A stretch of DNA of 12,874 nt from positions 1-12,874 of the forward strand of contig JAPUFZ010000386.1 of NCBI GenBank assembly GCA_027293245.1, read 5' to 3'. A model generated the notes under the pieces. That model was not told where the DNA came from and ran no database searches. It saw only the letters and a program-made list of their open reading frames with translations. The translations under genes and the position numbers were made by a program. This DNA comes from Gammaproteobacteria bacterium (GTDB lineage Bacteria; Pseudomonadota; Gammaproteobacteria; GCA-001735895). Every line of letters starts with the position of its first letter. The first letter of the stretch is position 1. Positions 1-6,862 of the stretch are shown here, in pieces.

Positions 1-171
1 TATGTCTGCAGGTGTTATTACCGCACCCTGAGAGCTCTTGAAAGACAGGTAACGTTCTGCACAGTCACCCGGCACGAGTTCCATCAAACTGAAAACGATG
101 AGCGAGACCATTATCAGCGTGAAAAACGCAAGGCCTGCGCGCATAACAGTGAAACGAGCAAATTGCAGCAT
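1..171 (-). CDS. Dipeptide/oligopeptide-type ABC transporter permease, N-terminal fragment
   Basis: Reading from the ATG at 171 toward position 1 gives 57 codons without a stop, so the gene continues outside the window. The protein starts MLQFARFTVMRAGLAFFTLI and has one strong hydrophobic segment at about residues 11-34, followed by ELVPGDCAERYLSF. An N-terminal helix followed by a PGD motif is typical of DppB/OppB-like inner-membrane permeases of the peptide/nickel ABC family. It lies 128 bp downstream of a family-5 solute-binding protein on the same strand, the usual order in such operons. It presumably forms the transmembrane channel with a second permease and ATPases encoded beyond the edge. 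The transported substrate cannot be inferred. A weak AGAGA element precedes the start. Confidence 0.8.
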   Translation of the reverse strand, partial: MLQFARFTVMRAGLAFFTLIMVSLIVFSLMELVPGDCAERYLSFKSSQGAVITPADI

Positions 172-245
172 TAGATTCTCTACGCCCCTACCTGTTTCTG
201 CAGTAGGTCAACACAACCCCCCGGGATTCTAATGATTGATAGTGT

Positions 246-274
246 GTCCACGGGCATCCGTAATGCCCGTGGAC
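246..274 (-). promoter_or_regulatory. Perfect stem-loop between binding-protein and permease genes
   Basis: GTCCACGGGCAT (246-257) and ATGCCCGTGGAC (263-274) are perfect 12-bp inverted repeats around a 5-nt loop. The stem begins 25 bp past the binding-protein stop codon at 300. No T-run follows it on the minus strand, so it is not a canonical intrinsic terminator. A likely role, by analogy with other binding-protein-dependent transport operons, is to protect the 3' end of the binding-protein message so that it accumulates above the permease message. Partial termination is also possible. Confidence 0.7.
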
Positions 275-299
275 AGATTATATCAACACCAATGGTACT

Positions 300-2366
300 C
301 TATTTCTCAAAGAACCACTGATCCCCACGGTAAGGAAAAGTCCTGTAGTAGGCATAAGAAGCGGTCTTGAACTGAGTGAAGTTTTTCAAGTTGTTGCTGT
401 GATAAATTGGCAAAACCGCCTTCACCGTGCCGATGAACAGCAAGTTTCCTACCATCGCTTCTACCAGCGCCTGACCCAGTCGATCAGATTCAGCCGACCC
501 CGCTGGAGCCGCCTGGAATGCACCGATGTCATCGATCATCTGATAGACGTAAGCAGGTGGTTTTACACCGGTGGCGCCATCAGTATCGAGGTACTCGGCC
601 CAGCGAATTCCCGATCTGAGGTTGAAGTAGTTATCGAATGGTGGCAGAAACAGCTCTGAAACACCCAGGATAACGGCCAATGGCTGGCTCTTGGAGTACA
701 TGGTCACGTCGAGTTTATTGGCCGACATTGCCGAGCGGAATTCATCCGTGGTGACTTCTTTAACCGTGTTATCAATACCGACATTTTTCCAGTGCTGTCC
801 GACCATTTCGACCAGTTTGATGGAAATAGACTGAGTGGGTACCTGAAGGTTGAGAACCAGCTTGTCGCCGTTGGGTAATTCACGTATGCCATCGCCATCC
901 TTATCGACCATACCGATTTCATCCAGCAGGGATTTGGCCAGTGCCAGGTCAAACTGGGCATAATGTTGTACCCACTTTTCATCGACAAACCTAGGGGTCG
1001 GCGAGAAGGCGATATACTGTTGCGGCGTACCGAGACCGAAGAACACAACCTCGTTGAGTTCATCGCGGTTGATCGCCACAGACATGGCCTGGCGGAACTT
1101 CAGGTTACCGAAGGCTTCGCGTTTGGCCAGATCATCGGAGGTGACGTTGAACGCAAACGTCGGCATGTCGATTCGAGGTTTCAGATCAATTGTGAAGTTA
1201 CCTTTTTCCTGATTTTCCATCAGCAGAGGCACGTAATCCAGGTTCAAAGCCTGGGCTTTATAAGAGACTTCGGCATTGACCAGTTTCAACAGGCGCACTT
1301 CGCTTTCACCGACAAAAATCTCATCCTGCTCGTTGATATAGGGTAGCTGGTTACCCGCGGTATCAACCTTGTAATAATACGGGTTGGCGACCAGGTGGCG
1401 GCCCTCGGTGCTTTCGGCGGTGAGACTGTGGCTTTCCAGTGTCGGAACCGTATCTGCCGGCATGTTGGCGATCTTGCTCCTGCTGGTCAACATCGGTGTC
1501 GGTGTATCCATCCAGTCCGAGCTGCCGTAGTAGGCGGCGATGACTGCATAGCCGTTTTCAAAACCAATCGCCTGTGCTTCCTTGTCGGCATCCGGATTGA
1601 CGGCCGGATGAAACTTGCCGAGGAAATGTTTGGGCTGGAAGCCCTGTGCGTAGTGGTTGGCAAAGTGCGACAGCAAACCGGGTTTTGGCGCAGGCAGATT
1701 GAAACGCACCGTTTGCGCGTCGATAACGTCAACCGTCATCGGCTTACCACCCACCAGAACATAATCTTTCGGCTTTTCTCGCACATTGGTGTCGATCGCC
1801 AGGTTTTCATACCAGAACTCGATGTCTTCCGCACCGAAAGGCGCGCCGTCTGACCATTTCATGCCTTTTCGCAAGAAGAAGGTCAACTGGGTAAAGTCAT
1901 CATTCCATTCCCAGCCTTTGGCGACGTTCGGCACGATGGTTTCAAGGTCATCCGAATAGCGCAGCAGGTTGACGTGACGAACCGACATGAAGTCCGAAGT
2001 GCCCGACTCGGTGGCATTCGACAGCGCGTCAAATGTGCCACCATACGTACCAATTACATCATATGGCGCTACCACAAGCGGTTCCTGGGGAAGACGATCA
2101 GCCAGCGCAGGCAACTTCGGGTTACCGCGAATGCGGTCGTTCAACTTGCCGATATCCGGATTTTCCGAAAATGTCAGTTTACAATTGGCTAATTTCTCGA
2201 ATTCCGCCAGCGCGAACTGCTGGCGAAACTTACCTTTGATGCCCATGTCGTCGGCCACGGTAACAGCCGGACAGGCCGCCGCCATTGCTTCGGATACGGT
2301 GCCAACCTGCAGCGCCACGAGCGCAAGCCCGGCGAGCGGTATTAGTGTTAATTTTCTAGATGTCAT
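300..2366 (-). CDS. ABC transporter periplasmic solute-binding protein, family 5 (SBP_bac_5)
   Basis: This 688-residue protein should capture a solute in the periplasm and pass it to the permease encoded downstream. Residues 1-30 look like a Sec signal peptide (basic MTSRKL, a hydrophobic core, then AMA-AA). The Cys at 32 is preceded by AAA rather than a lipobox, so it is probably soluble; Cys32 and Cys62 could form a disulfide. Family-5 features include the FLRKGMKWSDGAPF stretch (about 164-177), FRQAMSVAINRDEL (424-436) and an acidic DKDGDG loop (488-493), common in this family. At nearly 690 residues it is longer than typical DppA/OppA proteins (about 535). The start has good Shine-Dalgarno candidates (AGAGG and GGAG just upstream). 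It is followed by a stem-loop and then a permease gene. The ligand is unknown; peptides, opines or sugars are all possible for this group. Confidence 0.9.
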   Translation of the reverse strand: MTSRKLTLIPLAGLALVALQVGTVSEAMAAACPAVTVADDMGIKGKFRQQFALAEFEKLANCKLTFSENPDIGKLNDRIRGNPKLPALADRLPQEPLVVAPYDVIGTYGGTFDALSNATESGTSDFMSVRHVNLLRYSDDLETIVPNVAKGWEWNDDFTQLTFFLRKGMKWSDGAPFGAEDIEFWYENLAIDTNVREKPKDYVLVGGKPMTVDVIDAQTVRFNLPAPKPGLLSHFANHYAQGFQPKHFLGKFHPAVNPDADKEAQAIGFENGYAVIAAYYGSSDWMDTPTPMLTSRSKIANMPADTVPTLESHSLTAESTEGRHLVANPYYYKVDTAGNQLPYINEQDEIFVGESEVRLLKLVNAEVSYKAQALNLDYVPLLMENQEKGNFTIDLKPRIDMPTFAFNVTSDDLAKREAFGNLKFRQAMSVAINRDELNEVVFFGLGTPQQYIAFSPTPRFVDEKWVQHYAQFDLALAKSLLDEIGMVDKDGDGIRELPNGDKLVLNLQVPTQSISIKLVEMVGQHWKNVGIDNTVKEVTTDEFRSAMSANKLDVTMYSKSQPLAVILGVSELFLPPFDNYFNLRSGIRWAEYLDTDGATGVKPPAYVYQMIDDIGAFQAAPAGSAESDRLGQALVEAMVGNLLFIGTVKAVLPIYHSNNLKNFTQFKTASYAYYRTFPYRGDQWFFEK

Positions 2367-2544
2367 TTCTCCAACCTCTTCAGCGTAATCTATCGATTGT
2401 TGTTATGTTTTTCAGCCACAAGCCAGCACCGCACCATCGCGGTCCACTGCTCTCACATCCGAGATACCGGTGCAAGTGACAATATCTTATATTACTGCGC
2501 ATGGACTCAGAATCTTAGTCCTGCTAAAGCCTGCGCAGGATTTC

Positions 2545-2573
2545 ATTATAGAATGAAGTTTGGGAAGAATAAA
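2545..2573 (-). promoter_or_regulatory. Candidate sigma-70 promoter for the binding-protein gene
   Basis: On the minus strand a perfect TATAAT (2545-2550) lies 17 bp from a weak -35 TTTATT (2568-2573, three of six matches). The -10 box sits inside an inverted repeat, TTCATT-4 nt-AATGAA (2542-2557), which could be an operator. The implied transcript start, near 2538, leaves a leader of about 170 nt. The weak -35 suggests dependence on an activator. Confidence 0.45.
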
Positions 2574-2618
2574 AGCCTTATTTTTCCTGGGCTAATAATA
2601 TTTAGAATTTAAGGTCAC

Positions 2619-2679
2619 AGTAAACTTTACTATTTCTTAAATAATCGAATTCGATCGACGAGTGGTAGTTAAGTTAACT
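2619..2679. promoter_or_regulatory. Two related 13-bp palindromes flanking a third palindrome, putative operators
   Basis: AGTAAACTTTACT (2619-2631) and AGTTAAGTTAACT (2667-2679) are each perfect palindromes and share the pattern AGTWAASTTWACT. Their centres are 48 bp apart. A perfect 12-bp palindrome, ATCGAATTCGAT (2644-2655), lies almost midway. All three are upstream of the candidate promoter of the binding-protein gene, so the pair could be sites for a dimeric regulator that activates or loops. AT-rich palindromes do arise by chance, and no regulator gene for them is in view. Confidence 0.4.
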
Positions 2680-2685
2680 GTCACC

Positions 2686-3354
2686 TTAATTAATTTCGGT
2701 TACCAGGTCGGCAAGACTATTTATGGTCACGCTTGGCTCGAACTCGCAGGGATCAAAAACCACTTCATCCGACCTCTTCAACCAGGCCGCTTTCATGCCA
2801 ATCGAAACTGCGCCGATAACATCGAAGGGATTACTCGACACCAACCAGCAATGCTCGAGTTCGCTATCGGTGGTTTCAACAAAATGGTGGTAAACATCGG
2901 GATTGGGTTTAAAGGTCTGCAGACTATCGACGCTAACCACGCCTTCGAAATACTGGTCGATTTCGGCATGTTCCAATAACTGCTGCACCGCATCGGCCAA
3001 TCCATTGGACAAGGCAAATAGTCGATAACCCTTATCGTCGAGCATTTGCAAACTCTGTTTCACATCTCCGTAGGCCGGCAATACACGATAAGCCTGCATC
3101 AAGGACTCTTTGCTCGCATCGTCAAGCCTGGTTTGCATCAGCAGGTCGGTGTAATCGAGCGCATTGCGGGTACATACCGCGAAATTTACATAGCGTCGCA
3201 TCAACCCCCGGCGAAACGTGTACTCGAGCTGTTTTTGACGCCAGACACGCGAGAATTCGTTGGCGCGGTCACCTAAATGCTGTGCCAGCTGATCGACCAC
3301 CCCATGGGGATCGATCAGCGTACCATAAATATCAAAACCCAGGGTTAAACTCAT
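2686..3354 (-). CDS. HAD-superfamily hydrolase, type II haloacid dehalogenase-like
   Basis: The 222-residue product matches (S)-2-haloacid dehalogenases in length and motifs. It has the nucleophile Asp8 in FDIYGTLID with Thr12, Arg39 in WRQKQLEYT, Ser116-Asn117 in LFALSNG, Lys149 in TFKPNPDVY, and SSNPFD (173-178) with the acidic Asp178. Characterised relatives hydrolyse C-halogen bonds of short 2-haloacids, forming an ester on the Asp; others in the family act on different substrates, so dehalogenation is a family inference. It would be cytoplasmic. The ATG at 3354 has only a weak GAG upstream. It now sits 147 bp after the DUF2889 stop because of an inserted hairpin element; without that insertion its ATG would overlap the DUF2889 stop. 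It is likely the last gene of the liu operon, with an unclear role in leucine catabolism. Confidence 0.85.
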   Translation of the reverse strand: MSLTLGFDIYGTLIDPHGVVDQLAQHLGDRANEFSRVWRQKQLEYTFRRGLMRRYVNFAVCTRNALDYTDLLMQTRLDDASKESLMQAYRVLPAYGDVKQSLQMLDDKGYRLFALSNGLADAVQQLLEHAEIDQYFEGVVSVDSLQTFKPNPDVYHHFVETTDSELEHCWLVSSNPFDVIGAVSIGMKAAWLKRSDEVVFDPCEFEPSVTINSLADLVTEIN

Positions 3355-3373
3355 GATTGCGTCTCATTATTAT

Positions 3374-3514
3374 GAGGGTGTCGTAAAAAGCTGTCTTGCG
3401 CGCCCTGGCTGCGTTGAAAATGTGCTCGAATGCTCATTTACTTCGTGTAAACTGCGCTTCTGCGCGCATTTTCGCCTTGCCAGGAAACACAATCCAACCT
3501 TTTACGGCACCCTC
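3374..3514. mobile_element. MITE-like hairpin element with terminal inverted repeats and TTAT target duplication
   Basis: GAGGGTGTCGTAAAA (3374-3388) is matched in inverted orientation by 3500-3514 with 14 of 15 positions equal. The element is flanked by TTAT on both sides (3370-3373 and 3515-3518), as expected of a 4-bp target-site duplication. Inside, CCTGGC (3404-3409) pairs with GCCAGG (3479-3484), GAAAATG (3416-3422) with CATTTTC (3467-3473), and TTTAC (3437-3441) with GTAAA (3447-3451). The whole 141 bp can therefore fold into one long imperfect hairpin. It has no credible coding capacity, so it would need a transposase in trans. It lies at the 3' end of the DUF2889 gene and supplies that gene's final codons and stop. 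I associate similar hairpin sequences with gammaproteobacterial genomes, but cannot confirm copies elsewhere from this window. Confidence 0.75.
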
Positions 3515-4074
3515 TTATCGGGTGGCGTGTAAAACTCAGGCCAGCGATTTTTTACCACCTCGCCGCCACTGTCAAGTGCGAGACAAGTATCCAGAATAGG
3601 CGGTTTCTGGTGCGAAGGCTGTCTTGCCTCGCGCTCCTCAAGTGCTGCATGCAGCGTTTGATAGGCTGTTGCCGCGATAGGGCCGAGCAAATCGATTAAA
3701 TGCGTACAACTTTTGCGAATCGGGATACGTTCTCGCACCTGTTTCATCCATCCCCTGCCAATCCTCAGGCCAATCAGGGCATTGATTTCATCTGCAGCCC
3801 GGGGACATATTGCAAAAGGTGTTTGATCCGATGAAGCGCGTGCGTCGTGAATCCTGAAATCCAGATCAATGGTCAGACACAACCACATATCATGCACCGG
3901 TTCACCGGCCTTTATCATTCCGCCGCGGTGAAAATCGTCGTAGGCACAATCGTAAGTTCGAGTGTCGGTCATATGTGCCTCGATATCCCATAGGTCATCG
4001 TGCCGCAGATAACCCTCACAATCCACGCGACGGTGGTGCATTTTCTTTCTTGTCGTTAATGATTCGAGTGACAT
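3502..4074 (-). CDS. DUF2889 family protein
   Basis: The 190-residue product resembles the uncharacterised DUF2889 family. It has HHRRVDCEGYLRHDDLWDIE near residues 13-32, GGMIKAGEPVHDMWL (51-65), a GLRIGRGWMKQVRERI stretch followed by CTHLIDLLGPIAATAYQTL, and the terminal WPEFYTPP. No signal peptide or membrane segment is visible. A GGAG inside the last codons of liuD, 8 nt upstream, supports the ATG at 4074; the gap to liuD is 5 bp, so it is cotranscribed with the liu genes. The function is unknown; the location suggests a role linked to leucine or acyl-CoA catabolism. The last residues (KRVP) and the TAA are encoded wholly or partly by the inserted hairpin element. The inferred original end is DNNETQS with a TGA overlapping the next gene's ATG. 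The conserved domain itself appears intact. Confidence 0.85.
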   Translation of the reverse strand: MSLESLTTRKKMHHRRVDCEGYLRHDDLWDIEAHMTDTRTYDCAYDDFHRGGMIKAGEPVHDMWLCLTIDLDFRIHDARASSDQTPFAICPRAADEINALIGLRIGRGWMKQVRERIPIRKSCTHLIDLLGPIAATAYQTLHAALEEREARQPSHQKPPILDTCLALDSGGEVVKNRWPEFYTPPDKRVP

Positions 4075-4079
4075 AATTA

Positions 4080-6068
4080 TTACTCCAGAGAAAGCAATTG
4101 TTCTCCCTCTTCTACCTGGTCCCCAACCGCAAAAAATATTTCACTGACAGTGGCCTCAGCGGACGCAACGATGCTGTGTTCCATCTTCATCGCCTCTAAT
4201 ACCATTAACAGGTCTCCGCGTTGAACCGTATCTCCGACAGCCACTGGCAGCGCTATGATCGACCCGGGCATGGGCGCGACCAGTTTATCCGGAGCACCAG
4301 CGGTCTCGTCTTCACCCGGTCCCGCTGCATGCAGTTCAAATTTCCACTCTCGTCCCTGCAAGCACAGGGCGATACTGTCGCGCTTGATGATTACCGGTAC
4401 GATGATGCGTTCGCCATCCAGTTCGAGCTGTAATCGCTGACTGTCCAGCCAACCGCCATCGACCAGATGCCGATCATCCCCAAGTTCAAGCGCCCAGCCT
4501 CGATCAAGCCGGGTTACGCTTAGTTCGTAGGCTGAGTTGTCATCATTGATACGAATGGTCTGCGATGCAGGTACATTCAGGCGCCAACCGGTTTTTAGCG
4601 CCCAGGGTGATTGTGTTTCGGATTCGGGGGTTTGTCTATACGGTTCACCGGCTAACCCGGGTATTAGCGCCGCGGCCGCGATGCGCACTGCACGCCCGCG
4701 CACCGATGCGTCTTCGGCAAACAGTTCATCTCGATGTTGATCGATAAAACCAGTATCTATCTCGGCCCGGCCAAAACTGGCAGTCGAGACCAGTCTCGAT
4801 AAAAATGCGATATTGGTTTGCAGGCCCAGCACCTGGTAATCCAGTAATGCCCGCTGCATCCTGGCGATGGCCTGTTTACGGTCGCGTCCATGCACGATCA
4901 GTTTGGCAATCATCGGGTCGTAGTTGATGCCAATTTCATCGCCGGCACGCACGCCGCTATCGACGCGTATCGACGCACTGGTATCGGGTGCCGACAGGTA
5001 TTCCACACGCCCGGTCGCGGGCATGAAGTCACGTTCGGGGGATTCGGCATAGATACGTGCCTCGAGTGCATGGCCGTTAATAACAACCTGATCCTGGGAC
5101 TTCGGTAACGGCTGGCCTGCTGCAATCTGTAATTGCCATTCAACCAGGTCGAGCCCGGTAATCATTTCGGTTACCGGGTGTTCCACCTGTAGCCGTGTAT
5201 TCATTTCCATGAAATAAAAATTACCGTGCTCATCGAGCAGGAACTCAACCGTTCCAGCACCGACATAGTCGATCGCCCTGGCACAGTTAACCGCCTCCGC
5301 TCCCATTCTAGCGCGCAATGCCGCGTCGATTCCGGGTGCCGGGGCCTCTTCCAGAACCTTTTGATGGCGACGCTGAATCGAACAGTCCCGTTCAAATAAA
5401 TGGATGCAGTTGCCCTCGTGGTCGGCAAAAACCTGCATTTCGACATGCCGGGTTTTGCTCAGATAGCGTTCAATCAATACCCGATCGTCGTCAAATGATG
5501 CCCTCGCCTCGCGCCGTGCAGATTCGAGCGCTGCTTCAAATTCACTCGCCTTCGATACCAGGCGCATGCCTTTACCACCACCGCCGGCGCTGGCCTTGAT
5601 TAACTGCGGATAGCCTAGCCGTTTCGATTGCGATAAAAGTGTTCGATTGTCCTGGGCATCCCCGTGATAGCCGGGTACCAGTGATACCCCGGCGGCGTCC
5701 ATCAATGCTTTGGCCTCGCTCTTCGAACCCATCGCCTCGATTGCGCTCGCAGGCGGGCCGATAAATACGATTCCGGCCTGCGCACAGCTCCGTGCGAAAG
5801 CGGCATTTTCGGACAGAAAACCATACCCCGGGTGTATCGCCTCGGCACCGCATTGTTGCGCGACTTCGAGAATTTTAGTCGCGCGCAGGTAACTGTCACT
5901 CGCAGCCGCGCCACCGATACACCAGGCCTCGTCGCAAGCTTCGACGTGTAATGCATCGCGGTCGGCGCTCGAATACACCGCGACACTGGCGATACCCAGG
6001 CGTCGCGCCGTACGCGCTACCCGAATTGCTATTTCACCACGGTTGGCGATTAGGATTTTATTAAACAT
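4080..6068 (-). CDS. liuD: Methylcrotonyl-CoA carboxylase, biotin-containing alpha subunit
   Basis: This 662-residue subunit carries biotin carboxylase and biotin carrier activities. With LiuB it makes 3-methylglutaconyl-CoA from 3-methylcrotonyl-CoA, bicarbonate and ATP in leucine degradation. The order is an N-terminal carboxylase domain (FNKILIANRGEIAIRV at 2-17), an ATP-grasp domain with a glycine-rich loop (GGGGKG, 162-167), the RDCSIQRRHQK stretch (227-237), MEMNTRLQVEHPVTE (287-301), a divergent linker region, and a C-terminal biotinyl domain with the biotin acceptor Lys628 in EAMKMEHS. Length and layout fit MCC alpha subunits. Propionyl- and acetyl-CoA carboxylase subunits look similar, but the operon with liuA, liuB and liuC decides the assignment. 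It starts 3 bp after the liuC stop, with a weak GGG-type ribosome site. Confidence 0.93.
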   Translation of the reverse strand: MFNKILIANRGEIAIRVARTARRLGIASVAVYSSADRDALHVEACDEAWCIGGAAASDSYLRATKILEVAQQCGAEAIHPGYGFLSENAAFARSCAQAGIVFIGPPASAIEAMGSKSEAKALMDAAGVSLVPGYHGDAQDNRTLLSQSKRLGYPQLIKASAGGGGKGMRLVSKASEFEAALESARREARASFDDDRVLIERYLSKTRHVEMQVFADHEGNCIHLFERDCSIQRRHQKVLEEAPAPGIDAALRARMGAEAVNCARAIDYVGAGTVEFLLDEHGNFYFMEMNTRLQVEHPVTEMITGLDLVEWQLQIAAGQPLPKSQDQVVINGHALEARIYAESPERDFMPATGRVEYLSAPDTSASIRVDSGVRAGDEIGINYDPMIAKLIVHGRDRKQAIARMQRALLDYQVLGLQTNIAFLSRLVSTASFGRAEIDTGFIDQHRDELFAEDASVRGRAVRIAAAALIPGLAGEPYRQTPESETQSPWALKTGWRLNVPASQTIRINDDNSAYELSVTRLDRGWALELGDDRHLVDGGWLDSQRLQLELDGERIIVPVIIKRDSIALCLQGREWKFELHAAGPGEDETAGAPDKLVAPMPGSIIALPVAVGDTVQRGDLLMVLEAMKMEHSIVASAEATVSEIFFAVGDQVEEGEQLLSLE

Positions 6069-6071
6069 CGT

Positions 6072-6854
6072 CTACCCAGGCCAATTCGGTTTACGTTTTT
6101 CGAGGAACGCGTCGAGGCCTTCGCGCGCCTCGCTTGTAGCCCGAATCTGGGCGATTCGTTGCGCACAATTCTGGATTACATCGCTATCGATCGGTTGATT
6201 CGATACCGCACGGATCAGGTCCTTGGCCGCGGCCTGCGCCGCAGGGCCCGCCGCGAGCAGGAATTCTAGAATCGAATCGAGTGTTGTATCCAGTTCCTGC
6301 GCCTCGACTACCTGGTGTACCAGGCCAAGCCGGCAGGCTTGCTCTGCGCTAAAGCGTTCTGCAGTCAACATGAACCGCCGCGCCGCGCGCGCACCAATCG
6401 CCTCGATGACATAGGGTGATATCACCGCGGGAATCAACCCGAGTTTCACTTCCGAGAGGCAAAACAGGGCTTGCTTCGATGCGATTGCAATATCGCAGCA
6501 GGCGATCAATCCAACCCCGCCGCCATAGGCTGCACCTTGCACCAGCGCGATGGTCGGTTTCGGGAAACAGTTGAGCCTGCGCATCAGTTCGGCCAGCTGC
6601 ATCGCGTCGTCCGTGTTTCGCGCGAGATCATAGTCAGCCATGCGGCGCATCCAGTTCAAATCGGCACCCGCCGAAAAGCTTTTGCCCGCGGCACGCAGCA
6701 CCAGTACCCGGACCCGGTCATCCTGCTCGAGTTGGCCGAGTAATTCGATCATCTCGGCGATCATGCCATCGTCGAACGCATTATGCTGCTCGGGCCGATT
6801 CAAAGTCACGCTGGCGACTCCGCGATCACAGGTTTTGAGGTTATAACTTTGCAT
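6072..6854 (-). CDS. liuC: Methylglutaconyl-CoA hydratase (enoyl-CoA hydratase family)
   Basis: The 260-residue protein is a crotonase-fold hydratase expected to convert 3-methylglutaconyl-CoA to HMG-CoA. Visible features are the CoA/oxyanion-hole loops AGKSFSAGADLNWM (56-69) and GAAYGGGVGLIACCDIAIA (107-125), and LSEVKLGLIPAVISPYV (133-149) with the likely catalytic Glu135. The GGGVGL sequence replaces the first Glu of classical enoyl-CoA hydratases, a pattern I recall from LiuC proteins. I chose the ATG at 6854, 8 bp after the liuB stop. A longer frame opens at 6977, but its extra 41 residues overlap the conserved liuB C-terminus and look nothing like the family. The surrounding liuB and liuD genes support the specific substrate; on sequence alone it could be a general enoyl-CoA hydratase. 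Confidence 0.9.
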   Translation of the reverse strand: MQSYNLKTCDRGVASVTLNRPEQHNAFDDGMIAEMIELLGQLEQDDRVRVLVLRAAGKSFSAGADLNWMRRMADYDLARNTDDAMQLAELMRRLNCFPKPTIALVQGAAYGGGVGLIACCDIAIASKQALFCLSEVKLGLIPAVISPYVIEAIGARAARRFMLTAERFSAEQACRLGLVHQVVEAQELDTTLDSILEFLLAAGPAAQAAAKDLIRAVSNQPIDSDVIQNCAQRIAQIRATSEAREGLDAFLEKRKPNWPG

Positions 6855-6862
6855 AGTCAGAC

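Larger units (their letters stand above)
2367..2685. other. AT-rich intergenic region upstream of the binding-protein gene
   Basis: This 319-bp stretch separates the last gene of the catabolic operon (stop at 2686) from the binding-protein start (2366), both on the minus strand. I see no convincing gene in it. It contains a candidate promoter around 2545-2573, three short perfect palindromes between 2619 and 2679, and a leader of roughly 170 nt before the binding-protein start. I found no GC-rich hairpin with a T-run after the dehalogenase gene, so read-through from the upstream operon cannot be excluded. Confidence 0.6.

Noticed and set aside
1395..1853. 152-codon plus-strand open frame
   Set aside because: It is antisense inside the solute-binding protein gene. 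Composition and lack of motifs point to a shadow frame.
2271..2273. Lipoprotein cysteine (Cys32) of the solute-binding protein
   Set aside because: The residues before it are Ala-Ala-Ala, without the Leu of a lipobox. A normal signal peptidase I site before it fits better.
2519..2540. TCCTGC/GCAGGA inverted repeat as a terminator for the upstream operon
   Set aside because: The stem is only 6 bp with a 10-nt loop and no T-run on either side, and it lies downstream of the candidate binding-protein promoter.
3396..3599. 67-codon plus-strand open frame across the hairpin element
   Set aside because: It spans the element and the antisense of DUF2889. It reflects inverted-repeat sequence, not a transposase or other protein.
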